This document shows positions 25,215 through 34,177 of a stretch of DNA of 64,000 bases, piece after piece. The stretch comes from Rhizobium pisi. GTDB taxonomy: Bacteria > Pseudomonadota > Alphaproteobacteria > Rhizobiales > Rhizobiaceae. Every line of letters begins with the position of its first letter. Position 1 is the first letter of the stretch. The stretch lies in assembly GCF_003938655.1 (NCBI RefSeq), contig NZ_RJJT01000015.1, positions 62,001-126,000 on the forward strand, written 5' to 3'. Below the pieces are notes generated by a model. The model saw only the letters and a list, made by a program, of their open reading frames with translations. It was not told where the DNA came from and ran no database searches. The translations under genes and the position numbers were made by a program.

Positions 25215-26198
25215 CTAGCCGACCGGATAAGGCCCTTCGGCAAAGACCTCGTCGTGATAGCCTTTGGAACCGACATCGAGCGCCAGCGGGCTTCGCCATT
25301 CCCTTCGGTCGCGCAGGCAATCCAGCAGGAAGCGGAAATCATATCGCGGCTGCCAGCCGAGTTCTCGCCTTGCGCGTTCGTTGACATAGACGCGATCGAG
25401 CGTCGGGAACATCTTCCAGCCGCGTTCGGCATAGAGGGCGCCCGCGCCCGGAAAGAGCCGCTCGACGACAGCAGGCGCGTCTTCCCTGATCTCGGCGAGA
25501 TCGCCCGGCGAAAACGGCGTCGTGGCGGAGATGATGTAGCGGCCGAAGCCGATTGCCGGCGCTCTTTCGAGTGCGAGAAGATGGGCGGCGACCACATCGC
25601 TGATATCGACGCGGCGATGAAGCAGCTCGTTGGCCTGGGCATTTTCCGGCGAGTAGCGGCTGCGAATATCATGATCGTCGTCGCTTTCGGGGAAGAAGCG
25701 CGAGGTCCGGAGAATGACGACAGGCAGGCGGGATTTACGGGCGAAGAGTTCGCAGACGTCTTCGGCAGCGAGTTTCGTCACGCCGTAGATGTTCCTTGCA
25801 ACAGGAAGCACGTCCTCGGTGACCCATGCCGCCGGTTCGCCGGCGGCCGGCGTCAAGGCTGCACCGAAGGCGCTGGTGGTGCTGGTGAAGACGAAGCTTG
25901 AAACACCCGCGGCGGTCGCTTCTTCGAGCAGGTTCAATGTGCCGCCGACATTGGTGTCGAGGAAATCGCGATTGCCGTGGGTCGCCACATGCGGTTTATG
26001 CAGCGTCGCGGCGTGGAGGACATGGCTGACACCAGACATGGCCTGCTTGATGAAGGCGCGATCGCCGATCGAACCGACCATATCGGTAAAAGCCGAGGGT
26101 TTGATGTCGATACCGCGCGCCCACCGGCTTTCCGCCCTCAGGCTGCGCATCAGCGCCTCGCCGAGATGGCCGGCACTTCCCGTCACCAATATCGTCAT
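25215..26198 (-). CDS. NAD(P)-dependent epimerase/dehydratase-type reductase
   Basis: A 327-residue extended SDR. The start MTILVTGSAGHLGEAL is supported by GGAGACGA upstream. The cofactor motif is TGSAGHLG at 5-12, and the catalytic Tyr-Lys pair is in YGVTKLAAE. Family relatives act on nucleotide sugars or related alcohols; the substrate is unknown. An HTH regulator lies 97 bp upstream on the same strand with a perfect palindrome in between, so the pair may be a regulator and its target. Confidence 0.85.
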   Translation of the reverse strand: MTILVTGSAGHLGEALMRSLRAESRWARGIDIKPSAFTDMVGSIGDRAFIKQAMSGVSHVLHAATLHKPHVATHGNRDFLDTNVGGTLNLLEEATAAGVSSFVFTSTTSAFGAALTPAAGEPAAWVTEDVLPVARNIYGVTKLAAEDVCELFARKSRLPVVILRTSRFFPESDDDHDIRSRYSPENAQANELLHRRVDISDVVAAHLLALERAPAIGFGRYIISATTPFSPGDLAEIREDAPAVVERLFPGAGALYAERGWKMFPTLDRVYVNERARRELGWQPRYDFRFLLDCLRDRREWRSPLALDVGSKGYHDEVFAEGPYPVG

Positions 26199-26257
26199 CG
26201 CATCGTCTCCTGCCGTTTCGGGGGGGGACGCTATAAAGGCCGAGGTTTCCGGACAAC

Positions 26258-26270
26258 GCATAAATTATGC
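26258..26270. promoter_or_regulatory. Palindrome GCATAAATTATGC, operator candidate
   Basis: Perfect 6-bp arms GCATAA/TTATGC around one base, 60 bp upstream of the reductase ATG and 25 bp after the HTH regulator's stop. A TTTATAG box lies between it and the gene. It is a candidate binding site for the adjacent regulator. Confidence 0.4.
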
Positions 26271-26295
26271 ATGGGCGTGCAGGAAAGCTGCAGGC

Positions 26296-26832
26296 TCAGC
26301 CGACGGTCGTGACGAGGCGGCCGGCGCTGCCATCGGACAGCGTGATCCGTTCCCAGGTCACGCGGCCGGCGGCGATCGGCAGCAGCGCGTTGTCGTTCGC
26401 GCCGGTTTCGAAGGTCAGCGACAGGAGCTTGCCCTCATGCCAGCCGCGCTCCTCCAGTGAATGTTCTGCAGCGGCGATTTCGGCGGAGGCATAGGAGAAC
26501 AGCGAGCGGCCGAGGAAGGCGCCGAGCGGCGCGCGCCATTCCGCCTGCCGGGGCCAGGAGGCGGAGAGCAGCCGATGGGTGCCGTCACAGATCAGGTGCA
26601 CCGGCCGGATGGAATCCTCGACCAGCCGCTTCAGCGCCGCATCGGCCGCGGTATGTTGCGGCGAGGCGAAAATCCGTTCCAGCGCGATTGCCTGTTCGGG
26701 CGAGAGGGCGAGTTGATTGCGCTCCCAGCGCGAGACGGTCGCCTGGTTGACGCCGAGGAGTTCGGCGAGATGCTGCTGCTTCATGGTGCGCAGCCGCCGC
26801 ATGCGGCGTATGCCGGTCCCCGATATCGTCAT
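26296..26832 (-). CDS. HTH-type (XRE/Cro-like) transcriptional regulator with C-terminal sensor region
   Basis: A 178-residue protein. The N-terminal helix-turn-helix at about 8-60 reads IRRMRRLRTMKQQHLAELLG followed by VNQATVSRWERNQLALSPEQ, the Cro/XRE pattern. The remaining ~115 residues look like a small PAS-like sensor (HLICDGTHRLLSASWP, EERGWHEGKLLSLTFET). The start at 26832 excludes a Pro-rich extension. It is upstream of the reductase on the same strand. The signal is unknown. Confidence 0.8.
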   Translation of the reverse strand: MTISGTGIRRMRRLRTMKQQHLAELLGVNQATVSRWERNQLALSPEQAIALERIFASPQHTAADAALKRLVEDSIRPVHLICDGTHRLLSASWPRQAEWRAPLGAFLGRSLFSYASAEIAAAEHSLEERGWHEGKLLSLTFETGANDNALLPIAAGRVTWERITLSDGSAGRLVTTVG

Positions 26833-26950
26833 CGTCCTGCCCAATGCTTTTTTGCCAGAATAAGGCCTCGGTGGGCCGGGCGGCAAGTCTTGGCTGCCCG
26901 AAGCCTGTTTCTCCGGCCGTGCATCTATCGGCTGTTTGACGTCAGGATAT

Positions 26951-27283
26951 TTATTCCGGCTGGCCTTCGAGATCGTTTCTCAATCGGTCGAGGATCGAGA
27001 GCGCGTGGCCGGCATAGGCGCTGATCCAGCGGTCGTAGATATGCTTGATCGGCAGGCTGTTCAGGTGGTTCCAGCGCTCGCGGCCTTCCTTCCTGGCGAT
27101 GACCAGATCGGCCTCCTCCAACACTTTCAGATGCTGCATCACTGTGCAGCGGTCCATCTCAGGAAAGAAGTCGCAAAGGGCGCCTGTCGTGCGGGGTGCA
27201 TCCTTGAGGATGTCGAGGATTTCCCGCCGGCGATGATGGGCCAGCGCCTTGAAAACAGGATCGTCCTTTGATTCGCTTGACAT
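26951..27283 (-). CDS. ArsR/SmtB family transcriptional regulator
   Basis: A 110-residue winged-helix repressor without metal-binding cysteine motif ELCVCDL, so probably of the non-metal subgroup. Winged-helix blocks are KALAHHRRREILDILKDAPRTTGALCDFFPEMDRCTVMQHLKVLE. It is divergent from an SRPBCC/AHSA1 gene, a frequent pairing. A 19-bp inverted repeat occupies the two bases to twenty bases upstream of its ATG. No ribosome site is visible, so the mRNA may be leaderless. Confidence 0.88.
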   Translation of the reverse strand: MSSESKDDPVFKALAHHRRREILDILKDAPRTTGALCDFFPEMDRCTVMQHLKVLEEADLVIARKEGRERWNHLNSLPIKHIYDRWISAYAGHALSILDRLRNDLEGQPE

Positions 27284-27284
27284 G

Positions 27285-27303
27285 TTATGTTTTTATAACA
27301 TAA
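27285..27303. promoter_or_regulatory. Operator candidate between arsR-type gene and SRPBCC gene
   Basis: Perfect 7-bp arms TTATGTT and AACATAA separated by TTTAT. The site starts 2 bp upstream of the regulator's start codon and sits 36 bp before the SRPBCC start, so a bound repressor could block both divergent promoters. Confidence 0.65.
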
Positions 27304-27338
27304 TGACGCCAGGTGCAATGGAGAAGAGGAGAACCGCC

Positions 27339-27821
27339 ATGTCTCTCGGAATCCGCATTTCCGGCCGTATCGGTCGTCCCGTCGCAGACGTGTTCGATGC
27401 CGTCGTCAATCCGAAGAAGCTCAGCAGCTATTTCACCACGATCGGCGGGGCGAGCGCGCCGCTCGTTCAGGGCACGACGGTGACCTGGTGGAAGGATGCG
27501 CCGGTCGAAGTGGTCGAGCTCGTGCCGGAAAGCCGCATCGTGCTCCGCTGGGACGGCGGCGCAGCGGAGGACAAGACGAGATACAAAACGCTGGTAGAAA
27601 TGAACTTCAAGCCGCTGGAGGATGGCGGCACGCTGGTGACGATTGCCGAAAACGGCTGGCGCGAGGACGAGGCCGGCCGGCGCGGCACTTATCTCAACTG
27701 CGAGGGCTGGACACAGATGCTTTGCAGCATGAAGGCCTTCGTTGAATACGGCATCAATCTGCGCGAGGGCATGTATCTCAGCGAAATGAAGGGCGAGCCG
27801 GCGAGCGCGCCAGATGTTTGA
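27339..27821 (+). CDS. SRPBCC / AHSA1-domain protein
   Basis: A 160-residue START-like fold protein (activator of Hsp90 ATPase homologue 1-like), soluble. The family segments are IGRPVADVFDAVVNPKKLSSYF at the start and a C-terminal helix LNCEGWTQMLCSMKAFVEYG. The start ATG follows AGGAGA. These proteins bind hydrophobic ligands; function is usually unknown. It is divergent from an ArsR regulator with a shared operator, which is the common AHSA1-ArsR module. Confidence 0.88.
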   Translation: MSLGIRISGRIGRPVADVFDAVVNPKKLSSYFTTIGGASAPLVQGTTVTWWKDAPVEVVELVPESRIVLRWDGGAAEDKTRYKTLVEMNFKPLEDGGTLVTIAENGWREDEAGRRGTYLNCEGWTQMLCSMKAFVEYGINLREGMYLSEMKGEPASAPDV

Positions 27822-27936
27822 CCAACATGCTGGCCTTGAAGAGGTCGGCGGCGCATAGGCAGACTTCGCTTGCCTGTCACACTGCGGGTGCTAATTTCCG
27901 GAGTCGATACTTCATCTCGGTTCCAGGAGATTCATT

Positions 27937-28968
27937 ATGCAGCTTGGTATGGTTGGTTTGGGCCGCATGGGCAATTACATGGTCCAGCGGTTGATGCGGG
28001 GCGGTCACGAATGCGTCGTCTACGACGCCAGGCCGGAAAGCGTTGCCGAGCTCGTGGGCCTCGGTGCGACCGGTAGCGCATCGCTCGAAGAATTCGTCTC
28101 GAAGCTCGCGCATCCGTGCGCGATCTGGCTGATGCTGCCGGCGGCGATCGTCGACAAGGTGCTGGCGAGCCTGGTGCCACTCTTGCAGAATGGCGATATC
28201 GTCATCGACGGCGGCAACTCCTATTACCACGACGACATTCGCCGTGGCGCCGAGCTCATCAGCAAGGGCATCCATTATGTTGACGTCGGCACCAGCGGCG
28301 GCGTCTTCGGCCTCGAGCGCGGCTATTGCCTGATGATCGGCGGCGAGAAGGGCACCGTCCAGCACCTTTCCCCGATCTTTGCGGCGCTCGCACCCGGCGC
28401 CGGCACCACGGAAGCCTCGCCGAACCGCACCGCCGAAGCAGTTGCGGCCAGCACCGCCGAGCAGGGCTATCTTCATTGCGGCCCGCACGGGGCCGGCCAT
28501 TTCGTCAAGATGGTGCATAACGGCATCGAATACGGCCTGATGGCCGCTTATGCCGAAGGCCTGAACATCCTGAAACATGCCAATATCGGCGCCGCCTCGC
28601 ACGAGGCCGATGCGGAAACCGCGCCGCTCGCGCATCCCGAACATTTCCAATACGACTTCAATCTGCAGGATGTCGCGGAAGTCTGGCGCCGCGGCAGCGT
28701 CATCACCTCCTGGCTGCTCGATCTCACGGCCGATGCGCTGCATGTCGATCCGGCGCTGTCGAAATATGCGGGACGTGTCTCCGACAGCGGCGAAGGCCGC
28801 TGGACGATCATGGCGGCAATCGACGAAAGTGTGCCGACGCCGGTGCTGAGCGCTGCGCTCTACGGCCGCTTCTCCTCGCGCGACAATGACGAGTTCGCCA
28901 ATAAGGTGCTGTCTGCGATGCGTGCGGGCTTCGGCGGCCACGTGGAAAAGCCGGCTCCGAAATCCTGA
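27937..28968 (+). CDS. gnd: 6-phosphogluconate dehydrogenase, decarboxylating (GndA/YqeC-like, short form)
   Basis: A 343-residue NAD(P)-dependent enzyme predicted to convert 6-phosphogluconate to ribulose-5-phosphate and CO2. The Rossmann motif is GLGRMG at 7-12. Substrate block DVGTSGGVFGLERGYCLMIGG and catalytic lysine region GPHGAGHFVKMVHNGIEYG are intact. The length is that of the short, NAD-preferring YqeC/TIGR00872 type rather than the ~470-residue form. A clear AGGAG precedes the ATG. It is monocistronic. Confidence 0.88.
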   Translation: MQLGMVGLGRMGNYMVQRLMRGGHECVVYDARPESVAELVGLGATGSASLEEFVSKLAHPCAIWLMLPAAIVDKVLASLVPLLQNGDIVIDGGNSYYHDDIRRGAELISKGIHYVDVGTSGGVFGLERGYCLMIGGEKGTVQHLSPIFAALAPGAGTTEASPNRTAEAVAASTAEQGYLHCGPHGAGHFVKMVHNGIEYGLMAAYAEGLNILKHANIGAASHEADAETAPLAHPEHFQYDFNLQDVAEVWRRGSVITSWLLDLTADALHVDPALSKYAGRVSDSGEGRWTIMAAIDESVPTPVLSAALYGRFSSRDNDEFANKVLSAMRAGFGGHVEKPAPKS

Positions 28969-29207
28969 AGGCAGGCGGCTCTTTCCGCCGTTTGGAACAA
29001 CGCCGCCATCCTGAGTCAGCGGGCTTAACGGCCTCGGCCCGGGAAGGCGGCGACATCCGCCCCGGCACACTTTCGGACGACATGCATTAGCCATCGGTAT
29101 GGTTTTCCTACGGCTTGCTGGCGGCAGCGGTCGCGAGTATCCATTGCTGAAAAGGGAAATGTCGAGGCTGCTTCGTCCAAGCGGCCGGCACTCCATTGGA
29201 GGCGGTT

Positions 29208-31322
29208 ATGGAGCGTGGCAGGGCAGCGGGCTTGAAGGCCGCCATATCAGGTGTGCTGGCCGTCATTGTGCTTTCGGGAGCGTTTTCGCCGGGCTTTGCC
29301 CAGACGCCACCCGCGCAAGCGCCGGCCGCGGCCGCCCCGCCGGCCCAGGTGCGTGAGATGATGCAGCTCATGCAGACGCCTGAGGTCAAGCAGTGGATGT
29401 CGACGCAGATGGCGGCGACGCCGGCCGGAAATGCGGCGGCTGAAAACCAGATGTCGGTCCTGTCAGGCCTGCTGCAGCATGCCCGTCGGCATGTGTCGAT
29501 GGTCTCCGATGCGGCGATGACGCTGCCTTCGCAGATCGGCAACGCCTCCTCGCTGCTCTTCGGCGAAATCGCCGCCAACGGCGGGATGCGCATGGCGGCG
29601 CAGTTCCTGGCGATTTTCCTGCTCGGCGGGATCGTAGAAATCATTGCCCGTCATGTCTTCCGCCGCCGCCGCCATCGGTTGGCGCAGCTGGCGGGCATGC
29701 ATCTGGCGCCGCGCGTCATCCCGGCGCTGATCTTTGCGGCAACAACGGTGCTCACGCTTCTCAGCTTGGGCTGGCCGCCGTTCAGCCAGAGCATCGCGAT
29801 CGTCTGCGTCGTTGCGCTGATCGTCCAGCGCTTTACGATCTGCCTCGGCGGCGTGCTGGTCGATCTCATCGGGCTGGCACGGGCCGAAGAAGAACGGCAG
29901 GGCATCACCGATCCGACCATGCCGGGCCGTGCCGTCGCACTCTTCTGGTATCGCCGTTGCGCGACCTTCATCATCTATTTCGTTTTCGGATGGGCGGTGA
30001 TCCAGTCGATGGAGCCGCTCGGCTATTCCCCGAGTGTCCGGCTCCTCGTCGGCTACTTCCTCGGCATCGGCCTGCTGCTCATTGCGATCGAGGCGGTCTG
30101 GTCGCGGCCGCACAAGGACGAAAGGCGCGGCCACGGGATCTCCTGGGCGCTCACCGTCTATTTCCTGCTGCTCTGGAGCCTCTGGGTCTCGGGCTTCAAC
30201 TGGCTGCTCTGGCTCGGCGTCTACGCACTGCTGCTGCCGCGCGTGCTCGCCGTCTCGACGCTTGCGGTGAAGTCGCTCCAGCAGACCGAAGCGAGCTTCC
30301 TTGCCACGCGTCGCATCGCGACCGTGCTGCTCGACCGCGGCGTGCGCGCGCTGATCATCGCCGTTGCCGCCGTCTGGCTCGGGCGGATGCTCGGCGTCGG
30401 CGCCGACACGATGGCTGCCGGCGATACGATGGTCGACAAGATCGCCCGCGGTGTCATCGGCGGCATCGTCATCCTGCTGGCGGCCGACCTGTTGTGGCAC
30501 GTCGTCAAGGCCTATATCGACGGCCAGCTGCTCGACTCCCCCCTGGACGGGGCTGCCACGGACGAGGAGAAGGCCAAACGCGCGCGGATGCAGACGCTGC
30601 TGCCGATCTTCCGCAACATCCTTGCCGTCGTGATCGCCGTCATTGCGGTGCTGATGGTGCTTTCGGGCCTCGGTATCGAGATCGGACCGCTGATTGCCGG
30701 TGCCGGCGTCGTCGGCGTCGCGGTCGGCTTCGGCGCGCAGACGATCGTCAAGGACGTCATCAGCGGCATGTTCTATCTCTGGGACGATGCCTTCCGCGTC
30801 GGCGAATATATCGAAAGCGGCAGCCACAAGGGTGTGGTCGAAGCCTTTAGCCTGCGCTCGGTGAAACTCAGACACCATCGCGGGCCGCTGACGACGGTGC
30901 CTTTCGGCGAACTCGGCGCGGTGAAGAACCTCAACCGCGACTGGACGATCGACAAGATCAGCCTCAACGTCAAATACGACACCGATCTCGTCAAAGCGAA
31001 GAAGGTGATCAAGCAGATCGGGCAAACGCTGCTCGAAAATCCGGAATTCGGGCCGCATATCATCGAGACGCTGAAGATGAAGGGTGTCGAACAGTTCGGC
31101 GAATTCGCCATCGAGATCCGCCTGTCGATGATGACAAAGCCCGGCGAACAATTCGTCATCCGCCGCAATGCGCTGGCGATGATCCGCAATGCCTTCAAGG
31201 AAAACGGCATCGAATTCGCCGTGCCGACGGTGCAGGTGGCGGGCGATCGCGACGCGGATGTGGATGCTGCCGTCGCGCGCTACGCTGCGCATGCACGGGC
31301 CGGCAGTGAACCGGCCGCATGA
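29208..31322 (+). CDS. Large mechanosensitive ion channel of the MscS family
   Basis: A 704-residue inner-membrane channel of the long MscS/YbiO type. A signal peptide covers ~1-31 (before QTPPAQ) and a periplasmic Pro/Ala-rich N-terminus follows. About ten hydrophobic helices lie between 125 and 500. The MscS pore helix is GVVGVAVGFGAQTIVKDVISG near 505-525, followed by the beta domain and C-terminal vestibule. I chose the ATG at 29208, which has a perfect GGAGG site 5 nt upstream, over a TTG 12 nt earlier. It relieves turgor on osmotic downshock. Confidence 0.88.
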   Translation: MERGRAAGLKAAISGVLAVIVLSGAFSPGFAQTPPAQAPAAAAPPAQVREMMQLMQTPEVKQWMSTQMAATPAGNAAAENQMSVLSGLLQHARRHVSMVSDAAMTLPSQIGNASSLLFGEIAANGGMRMAAQFLAIFLLGGIVEIIARHVFRRRRHRLAQLAGMHLAPRVIPALIFAATTVLTLLSLGWPPFSQSIAIVCVVALIVQRFTICLGGVLVDLIGLARAEEERQGITDPTMPGRAVALFWYRRCATFIIYFVFGWAVIQSMEPLGYSPSVRLLVGYFLGIGLLLIAIEAVWSRPHKDERRGHGISWALTVYFLLLWSLWVSGFNWLLWLGVYALLLPRVLAVSTLAVKSLQQTEASFLATRRIATVLLDRGVRALIIAVAAVWLGRMLGVGADTMAAGDTMVDKIARGVIGGIVILLAADLLWHVVKAYIDGQLLDSPLDGAATDEEKAKRARMQTLLPIFRNILAVVIAVIAVLMVLSGLGIEIGPLIAGAGVVGVAVGFGAQTIVKDVISGMFYLWDDAFRVGEYIESGSHKGVVEAFSLRSVKLRHHRGPLTTVPFGELGAVKNLNRDWTIDKISLNVKYDTDLVKAKKVIKQIGQTLLENPEFGPHIIETLKMKGVEQFGEFAIEIRLSMMTKPGEQFVIRRNALAMIRNAFKENGIEFAVPTVQVAGDRDADVDAAVARYAAHARAGSEPAA

Positions 31323-31386
31323 GGGCAGGCGCCTTCTGCATACCGGCTTCTCCGCGCATTCAAATCTCCGTCGTGGCGGCAAGGCA

Positions 31387-31401
31387 TTCGTAACTTACGA
31401 A
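31387..31401. promoter_or_regulatory. Perfect 15-bp palindrome upstream of lpiA
   Basis: TTCGTAA-C-TTACGAA is a perfect inverted repeat within a larger imperfect one (GCATT...AAATGC). It is 176 bp before the lpiA start codon, in the only intergenic space that could hold its promoter. The binding protein is unknown. Confidence 0.45.
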
Positions 31402-31576
31402 AATGCAATGTGATGTTAAGCGCGCCTGCGCAAATTCGCCCCAATTGAGGATGATGGAGGCGCAGGCGGCGGGCTGGGGTAGCGTCGGGCAGGGCTTCAT
31501 AGAGCTTATATGCCTCTTATGTTACGTCATTTCGGAAATGATTCCCCACCAGCTGGAAATTGCGCGCAGGTAAGAG

Positions 31577-34177
31577 ATGTCGGGTCACGACAATTTGGAA
31601 GAAATGGAAGAGACGGACGGTTTTTTCCTCGGGCTTTTCAGACGTTACAGGACGCCGCTGACGGCAGCAGCGACACTGGTGGTCTTCTGCCTCGTCGGTT
31701 ACGCGATCATGCAGCTCACCAACGAGGTGCGCTATGACGACGTCGTCGATGCACTGGCGGCGACCCGGCCGAGCGCGATTCTGCTCGCGCTGTTCTTCAC
31801 GGCGCTCAGTTTCCTCTCGCTTGTTTTCTACGATCTCAACGCCATCGAATATATCGGCAAGAAGTTGCCCTTTCCGCACGTGGCGCTGACGGCGTTCAGC
31901 GCCTATGCCGTCGGCAATACCGCCGGTTTCGGCGCGCTTTCAGGCGGCGCGATCCGCTACCGCGCCTATACGCGCCTCGGGCTCTCGCCGGAGGATATCG
32001 GCCGGATCATCGCCTTCGTTACGCTCTCCTTCGGTCTCGGGCTTGCGGGTGTCGCGGCGATCGCCCTCCTCATCATCGCCGACGAGATCGGGCCGCTCAT
32101 CGGTGTCAGCGCCTTGTTTCTCCGGTTGATCGCCGGCTCGATCATCGCCATTCTCGGCGCAGCGATGATCATCGGCCGCGAGGGCCGCGCGCTCAATCTC
32201 GGCCCTGTGGAAATCCGCCTGCCGGATTCGCGCACCTGGTCGCGCCAGTTCCTCGTCACCGCCTTCGATATCGCCGCTTCGGCCTCTGTGCTGTACGTGC
32301 TGCTGCCGCAGACGGCGATCGGCTGGCCGGTCTTCCTCGCCGTCTATGCGATCGCCGTCGGTCTTGGCGTGCTGAGCCATGTTCCGGCCGGTTTGGGCGT
32401 GTTCGAAACCGTGATCATCGCGTCGCTCGGCAGCGCGGTGAACATCGATGCCGTGCTCGGATCGCTGGTGATCTACCGGCTCATCTACCATGTGTTGCCG
32501 CTTTTGATCGCCGTGCTCGCCGTGTCGGCGGCGGAGCTGCGTCGTTTCGTCGATCATCCGGCCGCCTCCAGCATGCGGCGCATCGGCGGGCGGCTGATGC
32601 CGCAGCTGCTTTCGGCGCTCGCGCTGCTGCTCGGCGTCATGCTGGTGTTTTCGAGCGTGACGCCGACGCCGGACCAGAATCTGGAATTCCTCTCCAACTA
32701 TCTGCCGCTGCCGATGGTCGAAGGAGCGCATTTCCTCTCCAGCCTGCTCGGGCTGGCACTCGTCGTCGCTGCGCGCGGCCTCGGCCAGCGGCTCGACGGC
32801 GCCTGGTGGGTGGCCGTGTTCTCGGCGCTTGCCGCGCTGACTTTGTCGCTCCTGAAGGCGATCGCGCTTGTCGAAGCTGCTTTTCTGGCCTTCCTGATCT
32901 TCGGGCTCTTCGTCAGCCGCCGGCTTTTTACCCGCCACGCGTCGCTGCTCAACCAGGCGCTGACGGCGTCCTGGCTGATGGCGATCGCCGTCATCGTCGT
33001 CGGCGCTGTCGTCATCCTGCTCTTCGTCTATCGCGATGTCGAATACAGCAACCAGCTCTGGTGGCAGTTCGAATTCACCGCCGAGGCGCCGCGCGGGCTG
33101 CGCGCCGTGCTCGGCATCACCATCATCTCGTCGGCGATCGCCATTTTCAGCCTGCTCCGACCGGCGACCTTCCGGCCGGAACCGGCGACCGACGAGGCGC
33201 TGGTGCGCGCCGTCGAGATCGTCGGCAAGCAAGGCAATGCCGACGCCAATCTGGTGCGCATGGGCGACAAGAGCATCATGTTTTCCGAGAAGGGAGACGC
33301 CTTCATCATGTACGGCCGGCAGGGCCGCTCATGGATCGCGCTGTTCGACCCGGTCGGCGATCATCGCGCCGTGCAGGAGCTCGTCTGGCGTTTCGTCGAA
33401 GCGGCGCGTGCGGCGGGCTGCCGCGCCGTCTTCTACCAAATCTCGCCGGCGTTGCTTTCCCATTGCGCCGATGCCGGCCTTCGCGCCTTCAAGCTCGGCG
33501 AACTGGCGGTGGCGGATCTCAGGACCTTCGAGATGAAGGGCGGCAAATGGGCGAACCTTCGCCAGACGGCAAGCCGCGCCCAGCGCGACGGGCTGGAATT
33601 CGCCGTCGTCGAACCCGAGAACGTGCGCGAGATCATCGATGATCTCGCCGCTGTTTCCACAGCCTGGCTCGAACATCACAACGCCAAGGAAAAGGGCTTC
33701 TCGCTTGGCTCCTTCGATCCCGACTACGTCTCGGCGCAGCCGGTCGGCATCCTGAAAAAAGACGGCAGGATCGTTGCTTTCGCCAATATCCTCGTCACCG
33801 AATCCAGGGAGGAGGGCACGATCGATCTCATGCGCTTCTCTCCCGACGCGCCGAAGGGCTCGATGGACTTTCTCTTCGTGCAGATCATGGAGTATCTGCG
33901 CGGCCAGGGTTTCACCCACTTCAATCTCGGCATGGCGCCCCTCTCCGGCATGTCGAAACGCGAGGCGGCGCCCGTCTGGGACCGCATCGGCAGCACCGTT
34001 TTCGAACACGGCGAGCGGTTCTATAACTTCAAAGGCCTTCGGGCATTCAAATCCAAGTTTCATCCGCACTGGCAACCGCGTTATCTTGCGGTCTCCGGAG
34101 GGGGCAATCCGATGATCGCGTTGATGGACGCGACGTTTCTGATCGGGGGCGGATTGAAAGGGGTAGTGAGAAAATGA
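31577..34177 (+). CDS. lpiA: Lysylphosphatidylglycerol synthetase/flippase (LpiA/MprF)
   Basis: An 866-residue bifunctional membrane protein. About 14 hydrophobic helices (residues 25-540) form the flippase, and a cytoplasmic DUF2156 aminoacyl-transferase domain follows (~560-850; GDKSIMFSEKGDAFIMYGRQG, then SFDPDY and FYNFKGLRAFKSKFHP). It transfers lysine from Lys-tRNA to phosphatidylglycerol and flips the cationic lipid outward. In rhizobia lpiA is low-pH inducible and protects against acid and cationic peptides. The stop overlaps the acvB start by 4 bp (ATGA). Confidence 0.93.
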   Translation: MSGHDNLEEMEETDGFFLGLFRRYRTPLTAAATLVVFCLVGYAIMQLTNEVRYDDVVDALAATRPSAILLALFFTALSFLSLVFYDLNAIEYIGKKLPFPHVALTAFSAYAVGNTAGFGALSGGAIRYRAYTRLGLSPEDIGRIIAFVTLSFGLGLAGVAAIALLIIADEIGPLIGVSALFLRLIAGSIIAILGAAMIIGREGRALNLGPVEIRLPDSRTWSRQFLVTAFDIAASASVLYVLLPQTAIGWPVFLAVYAIAVGLGVLSHVPAGLGVFETVIIASLGSAVNIDAVLGSLVIYRLIYHVLPLLIAVLAVSAAELRRFVDHPAASSMRRIGGRLMPQLLSALALLLGVMLVFSSVTPTPDQNLEFLSNYLPLPMVEGAHFLSSLLGLALVVAARGLGQRLDGAWWVAVFSALAALTLSLLKAIALVEAAFLAFLIFGLFVSRRLFTRHASLLNQALTASWLMAIAVIVVGAVVILLFVYRDVEYSNQLWWQFEFTAEAPRGLRAVLGITIISSAIAIFSLLRPATFRPEPATDEALVRAVEIVGKQGNADANLVRMGDKSIMFSEKGDAFIMYGRQGRSWIALFDPVGDHRAVQELVWRFVEAARAAGCRAVFYQISPALLSHCADAGLRAFKLGELAVADLRTFEMKGGKWANLRQTASRAQRDGLEFAVVEPENVREIIDDLAAVSTAWLEHHNAKEKGFSLGSFDPDYVSAQPVGILKKDGRIVAFANILVTESREEGTIDLMRFSPDAPKGSMDFLFVQIMEYLRGQGFTHFNLGMAPLSGMSKREAAPVWDRIGSTVFEHGERFYNFKGLRAFKSKFHPHWQPRYLAVSGGGNPMIALMDATFLIGGGLKGVVRK

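Noticed and set aside
29463..31382. 639-residue minus-strand frame opposite the MscS channel gene
   Set aside because: His/Asp/Arg-rich shadow of a clear membrane channel gene with signal peptide and pore motif.
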